DNA of 12,619 nt from assembly GCF_900540665.1 (NCBI RefSeq), contig NZ_UQGV01000069.1:1-12619 (forward strand), given 5' to 3'. Below, in pieces: positions 6,049 to 12,619 of the stretch (positions within the stretch are counted from its first letter, which is position 1; the number at the start of each line of letters is the position of its first letter). The position numbers were made by a program, and so were the translations under genes. The stretch comes from an uncultured Catenibacterium sp. Its GTDB lineage: Bacteria; Bacillota_I; Bacilli_A; Erysipelotrichales; Coprobacillaceae. Under the pieces are notes generated by a model, which was not told the origin of the DNA, searched no databases, and saw only the letters and a program-made list of their open reading frames with translations.

Positions 6049-6876
6049 GTGAAAAAACAGCGTTATGAAGTCATTGGAACGCTAAACAATAATGGAGTTG
6101 TCGCAAAAGATGAACTCAATAAAGAAGTGATATTACTCGGTAAGGGAATCGGCTTCAAAAGAAAAACTGGAGATGTGATTGAAAATCCAGGAAAGAATAT
6201 CAAATGCTATAGTTTGGAAAAGAATACAGTTAAGAATGTATTACAGGGTGTTGATCCTATCTTTTTAGAAATAGCCAATGAAATTATTCGTTATGCAGAA
6301 AAAGAATTTGGTGATATTGACACTAAGATTCTTTTACCTCTTGCAGATCATATCGCATTCTCTATTGATCGTATTAAGAATGATATGGTCATTTCAAACC
6401 CTCTTACAAGTGATATTAGATTATTGTTTGCGGATGAATATGAAGTAGCCAAGAAGGCAAGAAAGATTATCAAAAGAAGATTAGGTTATGAAATCACTGA
6501 TGATGAAATTGGTTATATTTCTCTTCATATTCATGCAGCTTTGAGTTCTCAGCCACCTGGACGTTCATTACAGGTTGCCAGCATTATTCATCAGACAGTC
6601 ACTTATGTAGAAGAAACCTTCAACATAGTGATTGATGAAGACTCTGTTGCTTATATTCGTTTAGTAAACCATATTAAATTCTTAATGGTCCGTCTAGATC
6701 GTAAAGAAGATGTGCAGGTTTCTATGACTGACTATACAAAAGAAAAGTTTCCAGAAAGCTATGCTGTTGCATGCCGTGTCGCAGATTATATAGAAAAGCT
6801 GATTCTTGAAAAGATATCAGATGAAGAAATAGGCTATCTTGCGATACATATAGAAAGAATCAGACATAGTGTATAA
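6049..6876 (+). CDS. glcT: GlcT/LicT-type (BglG family) transcription antiterminator
   Basis: An RNA-binding antiterminator that, when unphosphorylated or activated through the PTS, melts a terminator in the leader of sugar genes. I choose the GTG at 6049 (275 aa): AAGGAG lies correctly upstream, whereas the ATG at 6034 inside the EIIB gene has no RBS and adds five residues. Domains: CAT RNA-binding domain (1-57; VIGTLNNNGVVAKDE, VILLGKGIGFKRKTGD), PRD1 (about 67-170) with His101 (LADHIAF) and His160 (SLHIHAAL), and PRD2 (about 175-275) with His208 (LVNHIKF) and His267 (AIHIERI), the expected phosphorylation sites. The N-terminal LNNN-V sequence favours GlcT over LicT/SacY. It begins one base after the EIICB stop, implying translational coupling, and ends in a strong terminator. 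Its target is probably a PTS gene, possibly this one, but no RAT is visible in the leader. Confidence 0.87.
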   Translation: MKKQRYEVIGTLNNNGVVAKDELNKEVILLGKGIGFKRKTGDVIENPGKNIKCYSLEKNTVKNVLQGVDPIFLEIANEIIRYAEKEFGDIDTKILLPLADHIAFSIDRIKNDMVISNPLTSDIRLLFADEYEVAKKARKIIKRRLGYEITDDEIGYISLHIHAALSSQPPGRSLQVASIIHQTVTYVEETFNIVIDEDSVAYIRLVNHIKFLMVRLDRKEDVQVSMTDYTKEKFPESYAVACRVADYIEKLILEKISDEEIGYLAIHIERIRHSV

Positions 6877-6880
6877 TAAA

Positions 6881-6909
6881 AGGCAGCTTCTGCTGCCTCT
6901 TTTCTTTGT
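6881..6909 (+). terminator. Intrinsic terminator after glcT
   Basis: Stem AGGCAGC (6881-6887), loop TTCT, stem GCTGCCT (6892-6898), then a T-rich tail (CTCTTTTCTTT). It ends the PTS-glcT unit directly before the oppositely directed tRNA gene. Confidence 0.85.
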
Positions 6910-6986
6910 TGGCGTGCATGACAGGATTTGAACCTGCAGTCTTCAGAGCCGGAGTCTGATGCTCTATCCAGCTGAGCTACATGCAC
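6910..6986 (-). tRNA. tRNA-Arg (anticodon CCG)
   Basis: On the minus strand the acceptor arms GTGCATG and CATGCAC pair over 7 bp, with discriminator G and an encoded CCA (6912-6910). The D stem is GCTC/GAGC. The anticodon stem TCAGA/TCTGA holds the loop CTCCGGC, so the anticodon is CCG (6952-6950), reading CGG arginine codons. The T arm GCAGG-TTCAAAT-CCTGT is standard with one G-U pair. No intron is present and the short variable loop is normal. CGG is expected to be rare in such AT-rich DNA. Confidence 0.95.
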
Positions 6987-6997
6987 ATAGCTTGTTT

Positions 6998-7003
6998 ATT
7001 ATA
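6998..7003 (-). promoter_or_regulatory. Candidate -10 box for tRNA-Arg
   Basis: TATAAT reads on the minus strand, 11 bp before the mature tRNA 5' end. No clear -35 box is seen 16-18 bp upstream, so the call rests on the -10 match and position. Confidence 0.4.
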
Positions 7004-7023
7004 TCATAGAAAGGATGAATTTT

Positions 7024-8064
7024 ATGAGACAATTTGTCGCACTCACATTTAATTCTTCTTTTAAAGAAGAATTAGTTCATATTATAGATTCTTTAAAGGA
7101 AGAAGGTATTCAAGGAAAGTATTATGATCCAGATAATCTTCATATGACTTTAGCTTTCTTTGGTGAAACAAATAGACAGGATGAAATTATGGAGATTATA
7201 CAATCTATTCCTTTTCCTGAAATCACCATCACTTTAAACCGTATGGGTCATTTCAAGAAGATATACTGGGTGGGAGTTCAAGAAAATCCCGAATTAGATG
7301 CTTATGTGAATACACTAAGAAGCGCATTGAAGAAGCATGATATTCCTTTCGATGAAAAACCTTTCTATCCTCATATAACCATTCTAAGAAAAGCAGAAGA
7401 AGGGGACAGAACACTCCAGGAAGTCTCTACAAAAGATATCAAAGTAGAACTCTTACAGGCCCATTACTTAGATGAAGGATTAAAATATCTTCCTTATAAG
7501 GAACAGGAAGTATTAGAAACTATTAATGAAATATATAAACAGAAGGGACATGTCACCATCGCAATAGATGGAAGATGTGGAAGTGGTAAAACAACCCTTG
7601 CGAATAAGTTAAAGGAATATCTAGATTGTCATATATTTCATATGGATGATTTCTATCTTCAGGAATATCAACGTACACAGGAGCGCTATAATGAGCCAGG
7701 CGGTAATGTAGATAGAGAACGTTTTAAAAAGGAAGTATTAGATCCTTTAAAAAATCAACAAGATGTTCTTTATCGTCCAATAGATTGTTCCTCTATGTCT
7801 ATAAGTGAAGGAAAAGTATATCCTTATAAACCTATTAATATTATAGAAGGTTCTTATTCATGTCATCCTGATTTGGTAGATGTTTATGATCTTACTATAT
7901 TTCTAGATATAGATGAATCATTACGACTTAAACGTATAGAAGAAAGAAATGGAAAAGAAGCTCTAAACATGTTTATAAAAAAATGGATACCATTAGAAGA
8001 AAAGTATTTTTCTTCCTTTGATATCCAAAATCATTGTGATTTCTATTTTAAAGCAGGTGACTAG
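7024..8064 (+). CDS. Fusion of RNA 2',3'-cyclic phosphodiesterase (ThpR/LigT, 2H family) and uridine-kinase-like P-loop kinase
   Basis: I start at the ATG at 7024 (346 aa, MRQFVALTF), which lies nine bases after AAAGG; the ATG at 7015 abuts the RBS. Residues 1 to about 160 are a 2H phosphoesterase with both signature motifs, HMT (40-42) and HIT (117-119), and the family's ending (HYLDEGLKYLPY). Such proteins open 2',3'-cyclic phosphates on RNA and can ligate 2'-5' in vitro. Residues about 175-346 form a P-loop kinase of the uridine kinase/PRK superfamily: Walker A GRCGSGKT (183-190), the HMDDFYL segment (206-212), NEPGGNVDRERF (223-234), IIEGSYSC (273-280) and a lid region with RLKRIEERNG (301-310). 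Each domain family is often found alone. The kinase substrate is unknown; nucleoside or RNA 5'-OH are possibilities only. No membrane segment is seen. The gene ends in a terminator and overlaps the convergent HAD gene by 17 bp. Confidence 0.88.
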   Translation: MRQFVALTFNSSFKEELVHIIDSLKEEGIQGKYYDPDNLHMTLAFFGETNRQDEIMEIIQSIPFPEITITLNRMGHFKKIYWVGVQENPELDAYVNTLRSALKKHDIPFDEKPFYPHITILRKAEEGDRTLQEVSTKDIKVELLQAHYLDEGLKYLPYKEQEVLETINEIYKQKGHVTIAIDGRCGSGKTTLANKLKEYLDCHIFHMDDFYLQEYQRTQERYNEPGGNVDRERFKKEVLDPLKNQQDVLYRPIDCSSMSISEGKVYPYKPINIIEGSYSCHPDLVDVYDLTIFLDIDESLRLKRIEERNGKEALNMFIKKWIPLEEKYFSSFDIQNHCDFYFKAGD

Positions 8065-8863
8065 CCTGCTCTTTATTTTTTCTTAGAGCTTTCTTAATAA
8101 TCTTTAAACATCCCTGATCTTCATTAGAGTCAGTGATACCATAGGCTAGCTTCTTGATTTCATCTACTGCATTCTCCATCGCAAAGCCATATTTTACAGA
8201 CTCTAATAAAGCATAATCATTCATCTGGTCACCAAAGGCAAGACATTCATCTCTAGAAATATTTTCATGTTTCTGGATATATCGCATCCCAAGACCTTTG
8301 TTGACACCTTCTCTTTGAATATCCATCCATTCATTACCAGATGTAATAATCTGTAATCCCTTAGGTAAAATACGTGTAATATCTCCTGCACTATTCTTAA
8401 TATCTCCACGAGGGTCAAGTATCGCAATCTTAGTAATAGGTTCATCAATCTCATCAAAATCATCAATCAACTTATAAGAGCAATAATAAGTAGTCAATTC
8501 TTTAGTCAGATGATCTTTCTTTCTTGCATAAGCATACTTTTCTCCTGCCACCATAATCTTAAAATCAGGATAATGTTGTTTGACTATTTCTATCGCAAGA
8601 AAAGCTTTCTTACGGTCCATATCAAACACTTCTAAAGTATTTGGTCCCTTCGCAATATAACTGCCTCCATCTGCAATAAAATACATATCTTCACTCATAG
8701 GCAGAAACTTCTGATAAAGTCTTGCATATTGATTACCACTTGCAGCCACAAACAGTACACCCTGTTCCTTCATCTCAAAAAATAAATCAATAAAAGACTT
8801 ATCAAACTGCTTGTTATTATCTAGGAATGTTCCATCCATATCTGTCGCAATTAATTTGATCAT
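8048..8863 (-). CDS. Cof-type HAD-superfamily hydrolase (sugar or nucleotide phosphatase)
   Basis: The ATG at 8863 (271 aa, MIKLIATDMDG) is chosen over the one at 8899 because AAAGGGGG lies nine bases upstream and the homologous start is at MIKLIA. It carries all four HAD motifs: DMDGT (8-12; Asp8 nucleophile, Asp10 acid/base), Ser42 (AASGN), Lys189 (GVNKG) and GDQMND (211-216; Asp212 and Asp216 bind Mg). The C2-type cap lies between about 85 and 185. This is the Cof/YidA class, whose members remove phosphate from sugar phosphates, FMN, PLP and similar small molecules; the substrate cannot be read. It is cytosolic and monocistronic. Its 3' end runs into the convergent ThpR-kinase gene, so its last codons include the hairpin sequence. 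Confidence 0.88.
   Translation of the reverse strand: MIKLIATDMDGTFLDNNKQFDKSFIDLFFEMKEQGVLFVAASGNQYARLYQKFLPMSEDMYFIADGGSYIAKGPNTLEVFDMDRKKAFLAIEIVKQHYPDFKIMVAGEKYAYARKKDHLTKELTTYYCSYKLIDDFDEIDEPITKIAILDPRGDIKNSAGDITRILPKGLQIITSGNEWMDIQREGVNKGLGMRYIQKHENISRDECLAFGDQMNDYALLESVKYGFAMENAVDEIKKLAYGITDSNEDQGCLKIIKKALRKNKEQASHLL
8052..8079 (+). terminator. Terminator of the ThpR-kinase gene, inside the end of the HAD gene
   Basis: Stem AGCAGG (8052-8057), seven-base loop containing the TAG stop, stem CCTGCT (8065-8070), then CTTTATTTTTT. It works for the plus strand; on the minus strand it is followed by a weak TTTAAAAT tail and sits within the coding end of the HAD gene. Confidence 0.7.
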
Positions 8864-8941
8864 TTGTCTTTTCCCCCTTTGAGCACCACTATAGCACACA
8901 TCCTTGAATTGTGGTAGACTATTTTAGAAAGGAAGTTATAT

Positions 8942-9538
8942 ATGATTCTACTATACATTTTATTGTTTCTTATTATGGCTTGTACATGGCGTACACGTTA
9001 CCATATCTATACAAAAGGACTCTGTTCATTTGGCTTTATTCTCACTGCCTATTTCTCTCATCAAACAAAATTATTTCTTCTTATCTTGCCAGGATTACTC
9101 GCATTTATGATTGGAGATATGCTCTTATGTAAGAAAGAGCTATTTAGATATGGTCTTAATGCATTTCTTATAGGTGATATTGCCTGTCTATTCTTCTATT
9201 ATCATTATCAGCCATTCACTTATATAGAACTTATTGCGCCGGTAATATCTATGATCTTATTGGAAGTAGTGACTTATTCTAAAGATATAGACTATAAAAC
9301 AGAAATCACCAGCTATACGTTTGCGTTAGTTTGGCTGACAACTAAAAGTATTCTTACATCCATAACTATGAATACACTTAACTTCAAGATGATGTCATTA
9401 GGCTTTATCCTCTATCTTTTATCAGATGTACTTCTTATCTTCTATAAGAGAAGTAAGTACAAGATATTAGGAATTTTGAATATTTTCTTCTATTATTTCG
9501 GGATTTTTTTAATCGCTTACAGTTTTTCTTTCATATAA
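8942..9538 (+). CDS. YhhN family (lysoplasmalogenase-like) integral membrane protein
   Basis: A 198-aa, almost wholly hydrophobic protein with about seven to eight membrane spans, the usual size and plan of the YhhN/TMEM86 family. Family-like signatures are the acidic residue in LAFMIGDMLLCKKELFRYGL (54-73), an FLIGDIACLFFYY segment (76-88) and a conserved Ser-Asp in the late span LGFILYLLSDVLLIFYKR (152-169), ending with an aromatic-rich FFYYFGIFLIAYSF span. Characterised relatives hydrolyse the vinyl-ether bond of lysoplasmalogens; some anaerobic Firmicutes make plasmalogens, which would give a substrate, but that activity is inference here. AAAGGA lies nine bases before the ATG. The next gene follows after 33 bp in the same direction. 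Confidence 0.75.
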   Translation: MILLYILLFLIMACTWRTRYHIYTKGLCSFGFILTAYFSHQTKLFLLILPGLLAFMIGDMLLCKKELFRYGLNAFLIGDIACLFFYYHYQPFTYIELIAPVISMILLEVVTYSKDIDYKTEITSYTFALVWLTTKSILTSITMNTLNFKMMSLGFILYLLSDVLLIFYKRSKYKILGILNIFFYYFGIFLIAYSFSFI

Positions 9539-9571
9539 TGTGTTAAAATAGATACAAAAGGGGAGAGAGAA

Positions 9572-10033
9572 ATGGCAGAAACAGTGGAGGATTTAAATCA
9601 GTTAAGGGAGATGTTTCATCATTTTGATACATTGCATATTGCATTTCAAGATGATGACTATCCTTATATTGTTCCTATGAACTTTGGAATAGGAGAGGAA
9701 CAAGACAAAATAGTACTTTATATTTACACACCAAGAGAAGGAAAGATGACTCATCTTATTAAAGAAAATCCTCATGTTGGTGTACAGGCAGAAACATTAT
9801 ATGAATATTTTTGTAAACCAGATAAGACAGTCTCTAATTCTTATTCATCTATTATTGGAAAAGGAATTGTAGAACCAATTCCTCATGAATTATATGATGA
9901 AGCGATGGAATCTATTCTCACGCATTGTGGTTATGAAACATATCCTTATAATAAGGATTATATAGACACATGCCATGTTTATAAGATTACTTTGAATCAG
10001 GTGACTGGAAAAAATCATTTTAAGGGAGTTTAA
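9572..10033 (+). CDS. Pyridoxamine 5'-phosphate oxidase-like / NimA-family flavin-binding protein
   Basis: 153 aa, the typical size of PNPOx-like split-barrel proteins of the NimA (5-nitroimidazole reductase) group. Visible are the first barrel strands (LHIAFQDDDYPYIVPMNFGI, 21-40), the phosphate-binding stretch YIYTPREGKMTHLIKENPHVGVQ (about 50-72), and the later SSIIGKGIVEPI strand (92-103), as in proteins that bind FMN or, in some relatives, heme. There is no signal peptide, so it is cytosolic. The start has AAAGGGGAG just upstream. TAAAAT (9544-9549) or TATAAT (9534-9539) could serve as a -10 box, though neither has a good -35. It ends one base before the DeoR-family gene, implying co-expression. 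Whether it acts on nitro compounds or a cofactor cannot be said. Confidence 0.8.
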   Translation: MAETVEDLNQLREMFHHFDTLHIAFQDDDYPYIVPMNFGIGEEQDKIVLYIYTPREGKMTHLIKENPHVGVQAETLYEYFCKPDKTVSNSYSSIIGKGIVEPIPHELYDEAMESILTHCGYETYPYNKDYIDTCHVYKITLNQVTGKNHFKGV

Positions 10034-10034
10034 G

Positions 10035-10796
10035 ATGTCACAGAAAAAACGTCACCAACAAATCATTACAAAACTGAACATTGATGGACAGGTCTTTGTG
10101 AAAGAACTGGCTTCATCCTTTGATGTGACAGAAGATTGTATCCGTAAAGATCTCACACTCTTAGAAAAGGCAGGAAAACTTAAAAGAGTGCATGGCGGTG
10201 CAGTTAATGTACGTGTTAACTTACATCATACCAATGTATCAGAACGTGTAGAACTTTATAGTGAAGAAAAGAAAATCATTGCATCTAAAGCCGTTAAAGA
10301 ACTAGAAAAGGGCTTTGTCATCTTCTTGGATATATCTACAAGCAACTTAGAAATCGCAAAACTCATATTTGAAAAGAATATCGCACTTACTATTGTGACA
10401 AATATGATTGATATTATGCAGCTCTATAGACAAAATAGTGCAGTCAGACTCATCTTTTTAGGAGGAGACTTCAACCAGGCAAAAGATGGATTTGTAGGTG
10501 CACTTACAAATCACTTGATTAGAAAATATCGTTTTGATATTTCATTTATTGGCGTTGTTGGTATTGATTTAGACCATAATGTCATTACAACCTATGAAAC
10601 AAACGATGGTATGACTAAAAAGACTGCCATCAATGCAAGTAAGAAAGCCTATATGGTAGGAGAAAGTGCTAAACTCAATCAAGATGGCAACTATGCCTAT
10701 GCCTCACTTGATGACTTCACAGGCTATATATGTGAAAAAGAATTAGACCACTCTCTTGTAAAAGTATTTAAAGACCATCAGGTAGAACTCATGTGA
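10035..10796 (+). CDS. DeoR/GlpR-family transcriptional repressor
   Basis: 253 aa with the standard plan: an N-terminal winged HTH (about 6-57; VFVKELASSFDVTEDCIRKD for the helices and KLKRVHGGAV for the wing), then a DeoRC phosphosugar-sensing domain (about 75-230). The latter shows IFLDISTSNLEIAKL (96-110) where the family usually has an Asp-x-Gly-Thr-Thr loop, then IVTNM and RLIFLGGDFN. The Gly-Thr-Thr change to Ser-Thr-Ser may alter the effector. AAGGGAG lies eight to nine bases before the ATG. Such repressors usually control neighbouring sugar or nucleoside genes, but the adjacent genes here code for PNPOx-like and YhhN-like proteins, so the regulon is unclear; it may regulate its own operon. 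A terminator follows directly. Confidence 0.87.
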   Translation: MSQKKRHQQIITKLNIDGQVFVKELASSFDVTEDCIRKDLTLLEKAGKLKRVHGGAVNVRVNLHHTNVSERVELYSEEKKIIASKAVKELEKGFVIFLDISTSNLEIAKLIFEKNIALTIVTNMIDIMQLYRQNSAVRLIFLGGDFNQAKDGFVGALTNHLIRKYRFDISFIGVVGIDLDHNVITTYETNDGMTKKTAINASKKAYMVGESAKLNQDGNYAYASLDDFTGYICEKELDHSLVKVFKDHQVELM

Positions 10797-10829
10797 AAAA
10801 GACCCATTTAATTGATCTGGGTCTTTTTA
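10797..10829. terminator. Bidirectional terminator between the DeoR and CpXC genes
   Basis: A 10-bp stem, AAAAGACCCA (10797-10806) with TGGGTCTTTT (10818-10827), around an 11-base loop. T runs lie on both strands. The TGA of the DeoR gene abuts its left arm, and the TAA of the convergent gene (10810-10808) lies inside the loop. Confidence 0.85.
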
Positions 10830-11998
10830 TGTGCTGTATAGGATAAGAATATATCAATAAGTTGAGAATCTAATATATAAGGTTCTTTCTCATCATAAAT
10901 CATATAACCATCAATCTTTTCAAATGTCATCTTTAATACATCTGTTAATAGATCACTTAATATATAAGTATTCATAGGTTTCTTATTGATAGCTTCTTCT
11001 CTATCTATATAAAGAGGAATCAAACGGAACCCATCAATATCTATGACATAATTAGAAGCATTACTATCGTTTTCTTCTAAATAATAATAGAAACGTATAT
11101 TATCTAGAAGTTCTAAGAATGCTTCTTTTCTTTCATTTTTAACAGGAAATAAATCTTTATACTCTTCTTTTAAAGATTGATCATACTCTGTTTCTAAAGG
11201 CAATGTCTTTTCAATAAAATGAAGATGATCAGGTATATCAAAAATAGACTTATAATTCTTAGTCATAACCTGTCCTAATACTCTTTCTCCATTTTCTTCT
11301 ACATAAACATAATCACCGATATCTATATGATCATAAGAAGGAATTAAATATGTCCTTACTTGTATTTTTGTCTGTACCTCACATAAAGATACCTTTAAAC
11401 GATAATCATAAAGACGTTCTGCCCACTCTTTATCTACTATTAGACTTGTATCATACTTCAATATCTTATTTATTACAGGATCCTGTTCCTTTAAATCATA
11501 CCAGTTCCTATTAAAGATATAAGCACGTGTTCCATTAGGGTTTAACGCAATCATGAGTTCTTTCTCTTCTTCTTTATTAAATAAGAAAAAAGAAGGGATG
11601 TCTTCATTCAATTCTTTCTTCAAGGTAATCTTATACAACTCTATTAAACGATCATCTCTATTCTCTAGAATCATGATCTTCTCTTTAAAATTCAGCCAGG
11701 AATCTGTATAACGGAATATATAATCTTTATAGAGAGGAGTCATCCTTAACTGTTCCACACCATGAATAAACTGATTCTTATCCTGTCCATATTGCACAAT
11801 AAAGTGATGTACAGGATCTATATAAGTCAAGGGATGCTTTAAAAAAGTTGTTTCTCCACAATGTGGACATGTATAAGACATAATAGAATCATCAATAATA
11901 CGTTCTCTTTGATCTGGCCCTACACAGCTATAAGCCTCATATCTATTCTCTTTACTGCATTTCGCACATGTAATGACATAAATATCTTTCTCTCTCAT
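10808..11998 (-). CDS. CpXC-domain protein with an N-terminal zinc ribbon
   Basis: The ATG at 11998 (396 aa, MREKDIYVITC) is chosen because AGGAGG lies seven bases upstream; the frame to 12016 has no such site. The start carries two Cys pairs, CAKC (11-14) and CPHC (44-47), with HPLTYIDP shortly after. This matches the CpXC family, a conserved but uncharacterised Firmicute domain in which the second pair is Cys-Pro-x-Cys; the pairs should bind one zinc. The remaining roughly 340 residues are acidic, rich in Lys, Glu and Tyr, without membrane segments or motifs I recognise. It lies downstream of the Big_2 membrane protein on the same strand, but a strong terminator separates them. No function can be given. 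Confidence 0.8.
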   Translation of the reverse strand: MREKDIYVITCAKCSKENRYEAYSCVGPDQRERIIDDSIMSYTCPHCGETTFLKHPLTYIDPVHHFIVQYGQDKNQFIHGVEQLRMTPLYKDYIFRYTDSWLNFKEKIMILENRDDRLIELYKITLKKELNEDIPSFFLFNKEEEKELMIALNPNGTRAYIFNRNWYDLKEQDPVINKILKYDTSLIVDKEWAERLYDYRLKVSLCEVQTKIQVRTYLIPSYDHIDIGDYVYVEENGERVLGQVMTKNYKSIFDIPDHLHFIEKTLPLETEYDQSLKEEYKDLFPVKNERKEAFLELLDNIRFYYYLEENDSNASNYVIDIDGFRLIPLYIDREEAINKKPMNTYILSDLLTDVLKMTFEKIDGYMIYDEKEPYILDSQLIDIFLSYTAHKKTQIN

Positions 11999-12013
11999 AA
12001 AATGACCTCCTAA

Positions 12014-12038
12014 CAAAAAAAGAGCGTATACACGCTCT
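12014..12038 (-). terminator. Intrinsic terminator after the Big_2 membrane protein gene
   Basis: On the minus strand the 7-bp stem AGAGCGT (12038-12032), a GTAT loop, and ACGCTCT (12027-12021) are followed by a run of Ts (12021-12014). The TAG stop of the upstream gene (12039-12037) is part of the hairpin base. It lies only 16 bp before the start of the CpXC gene, so that gene needs read-through or its own promoter. Confidence 0.85.
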
Positions 12039-12510
12039 ATTCAATCACATGGATTGTAAGATACTTCTTTTTATAAGTATGATGATTATCTCCAGCAGTT
12101 AAAGTAATACGTGTTGTACCAGGAGTAATAGTAGTCACTAAACCTTTCTGATCAACACTAGCCACATTCGCATACTGAGATGAATAATGTGTATATTCTA
12201 CTTTTACTTTCTGAGGATCAGTCTTGTAATGAATCTGGTATGTTTCTCCCTGTTTCACAGTTACATACTGATCAGGAATAACCACACTACTTAATACCGG
12301 TCCCTGTGCCACACATGCATATTGATAAACACCAAACAAGAAAACAAAATAAACAATACCTAAAACCATCTTCATTTTCTTCTTTATATGTTTATTAAAA
12401 TATATCAGCACAAAAGGAATCAATGGAAAAAGAACAATACCTGCGAAAATCCAACTCTTAGAAAGAGGTTCTCTTTCTTCTTCAAGCGTGCTATTTTGTT
12501 TATCTGACAT
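12037..12510 (-). CDS. Two-TM membrane protein with an extracellular Big_2-like Ig domain
   Basis: 157 aa. An acidic N-terminus (1-19) is followed by two hydrophobic segments (about 20-38 and 47-67) joined by a strongly basic turn (NKHIKKKMKM). This topology puts both the N-terminus and C-terminal domain outside or, if one span is a signal anchor, leaves the orientation uncertain. Residues about 75-157 look like a bacterial Ig-like (Big_2) domain: IPDQYVTVKQGETYQIHYKT, then YANVASVDQKGLVTTITPGT and RITLTAGD, the usual 'VASVDxxGxVTxxxxGxxxIT' signature. Such domains bind surfaces or serve as spacers. No enzyme domain is attached, which is small for the family. GAGGTAGG lies before the ATG, with a good promoter 32 bp upstream. 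Confidence 0.78.
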   Translation of the reverse strand: MSDKQNSTLEEEREPLSKSWIFAGIVLFPLIPFVLIYFNKHIKKKMKMVLGIVYFVFLFGVYQYACVAQGPVLSSVVIPDQYVTVKQGETYQIHYKTDPQKVKVEYTHYSSQYANVASVDQKGLVTTITPGTTRITLTAGDNHHTYKKKYLTIHVIE

Positions 12511-12541
12511 ATTGTACCTACCTCGTCTTTAATTCTACTTC

Positions 12542-12570
12542 ATTATATCTAATCTTTTATGTTTTTTAAA
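12542..12570 (-). promoter_or_regulatory. Promoter of the Big_2 membrane protein gene
   Basis: On the minus strand a TTTAAA -35 (12570-12565) and consensus TATAAT -10 (12547-12542) are 17 bp apart, with the ATG 31 bp downstream of the -10. The -35 matches four of six consensus bases. Confidence 0.6.
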
Positions 12571-12619
12571 GGCAAAAGTGAAAACTTACGTGCCTCATTT
12601 ATTCTCAAAATAGAACTTA

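Noticed and set aside
8221..8466. 81-aa minus-strand ORF within the HAD phosphatase gene
   Set aside because: It is another frame of the same strand inside a gene that carries all four HAD motifs.
8911..9132. 73-aa plus-strand ORF overlapping the YhhN-like gene
   Set aside because: The alternative frame at 8942 has the RBS and coherent membrane spans; this one is an out-of-frame shadow.
1..12619. CRISPR array or anti-phage defence island
   Set aside because: No spaced direct repeats of CRISPR type and no defence-gene families were seen; the only nuclease-related sequence is the TnpB fragment at the left edge.
12571..12619. Possible feature at the right edge, including an AAGT-GAAA-ACTT inverted repeat
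   Set aside because: A four-base stem in 49 bases of AT-rich DNA is not distinguishable from chance.

Overview
This 12.6 kb window looks like chromosome from a low-GC Gram-positive bacterium, probably a gut Firmicute of the Erysipelotrichia type. That placement is inference from AT-rich codon use, AGGAGG-like ribosome binding sites, short U-tailed terminators and the families present (GlcT-type antiterminator, MalX/PtsG-like EIIC, CpXC protein, NlpC/P60 hydrolase with Ig-like repeats). No rRNA or marker gene fixes the taxon.

Layout. (1) Positions 1-603, minus strand: the remains of an IS607-family transposon. The tnpB reading frame begins intact at 97 and runs off the left edge. The upstream tnpA serine-recombinase gene (603 to 27) is a wreck with several stops, frameshifts and a missing catalytic segment. 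(2) 604-918: intergenic DNA ending in a good promoter for (3) an L-threonine-aldolase-type PLP enzyme (919-1944). (4) 1968-4186, minus strand: a secreted NlpC/P60 endopeptidase with four Ig-like repeats, then an unknown membrane-anchored protein, separated by a terminator. (5) 4187-4456: a divergent intergenic region with an 11-bp-phased array of TTAAGAA repeats, like OmpR-family (CiaR-type) response-regulator sites, and a separate palindrome. (6) 4457-6876, plus strand: a PTS sugar permease EIICB, split by a frameshift at about 5594, translationally linked to a GlcT/BglG-type antiterminator. (7) tRNA-Arg(CCG) on the minus strand. (8) 7024-8064: a fusion of a 2H RNA cyclic phosphodiesterase (ThpR/LigT) and a uridine-kinase-like P-loop kinase, converging on a Cof-type HAD phosphatase (8048-8863, minus). 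(9) 8942-10796, plus strand: a tight cluster of a YhhN-family membrane protein, a PNPOx/NimA-like flavin-binding protein and a DeoR-family repressor. (10) 10808-12510, minus strand: a CpXC zinc-ribbon protein downstream of a two-TM protein with one Big_2-like domain.

How it fits together. The EIICB plus GlcT pair is a sugar-uptake unit, although EIICB is broken as read and no RAT antiterminator target is evident in front of it. Most genes are housekeeping or metabolic, in short transcription units. Convergent pairs share bidirectional terminators, and stop codons lie inside or beside the hairpins.

I found no clear new defence or mobile system. The least ordinary signals are the decayed-tnpA/intact-tnpB arrangement at the edge, the phased repeat array, the ThpR-kinase fusion and the EIICB frameshift.
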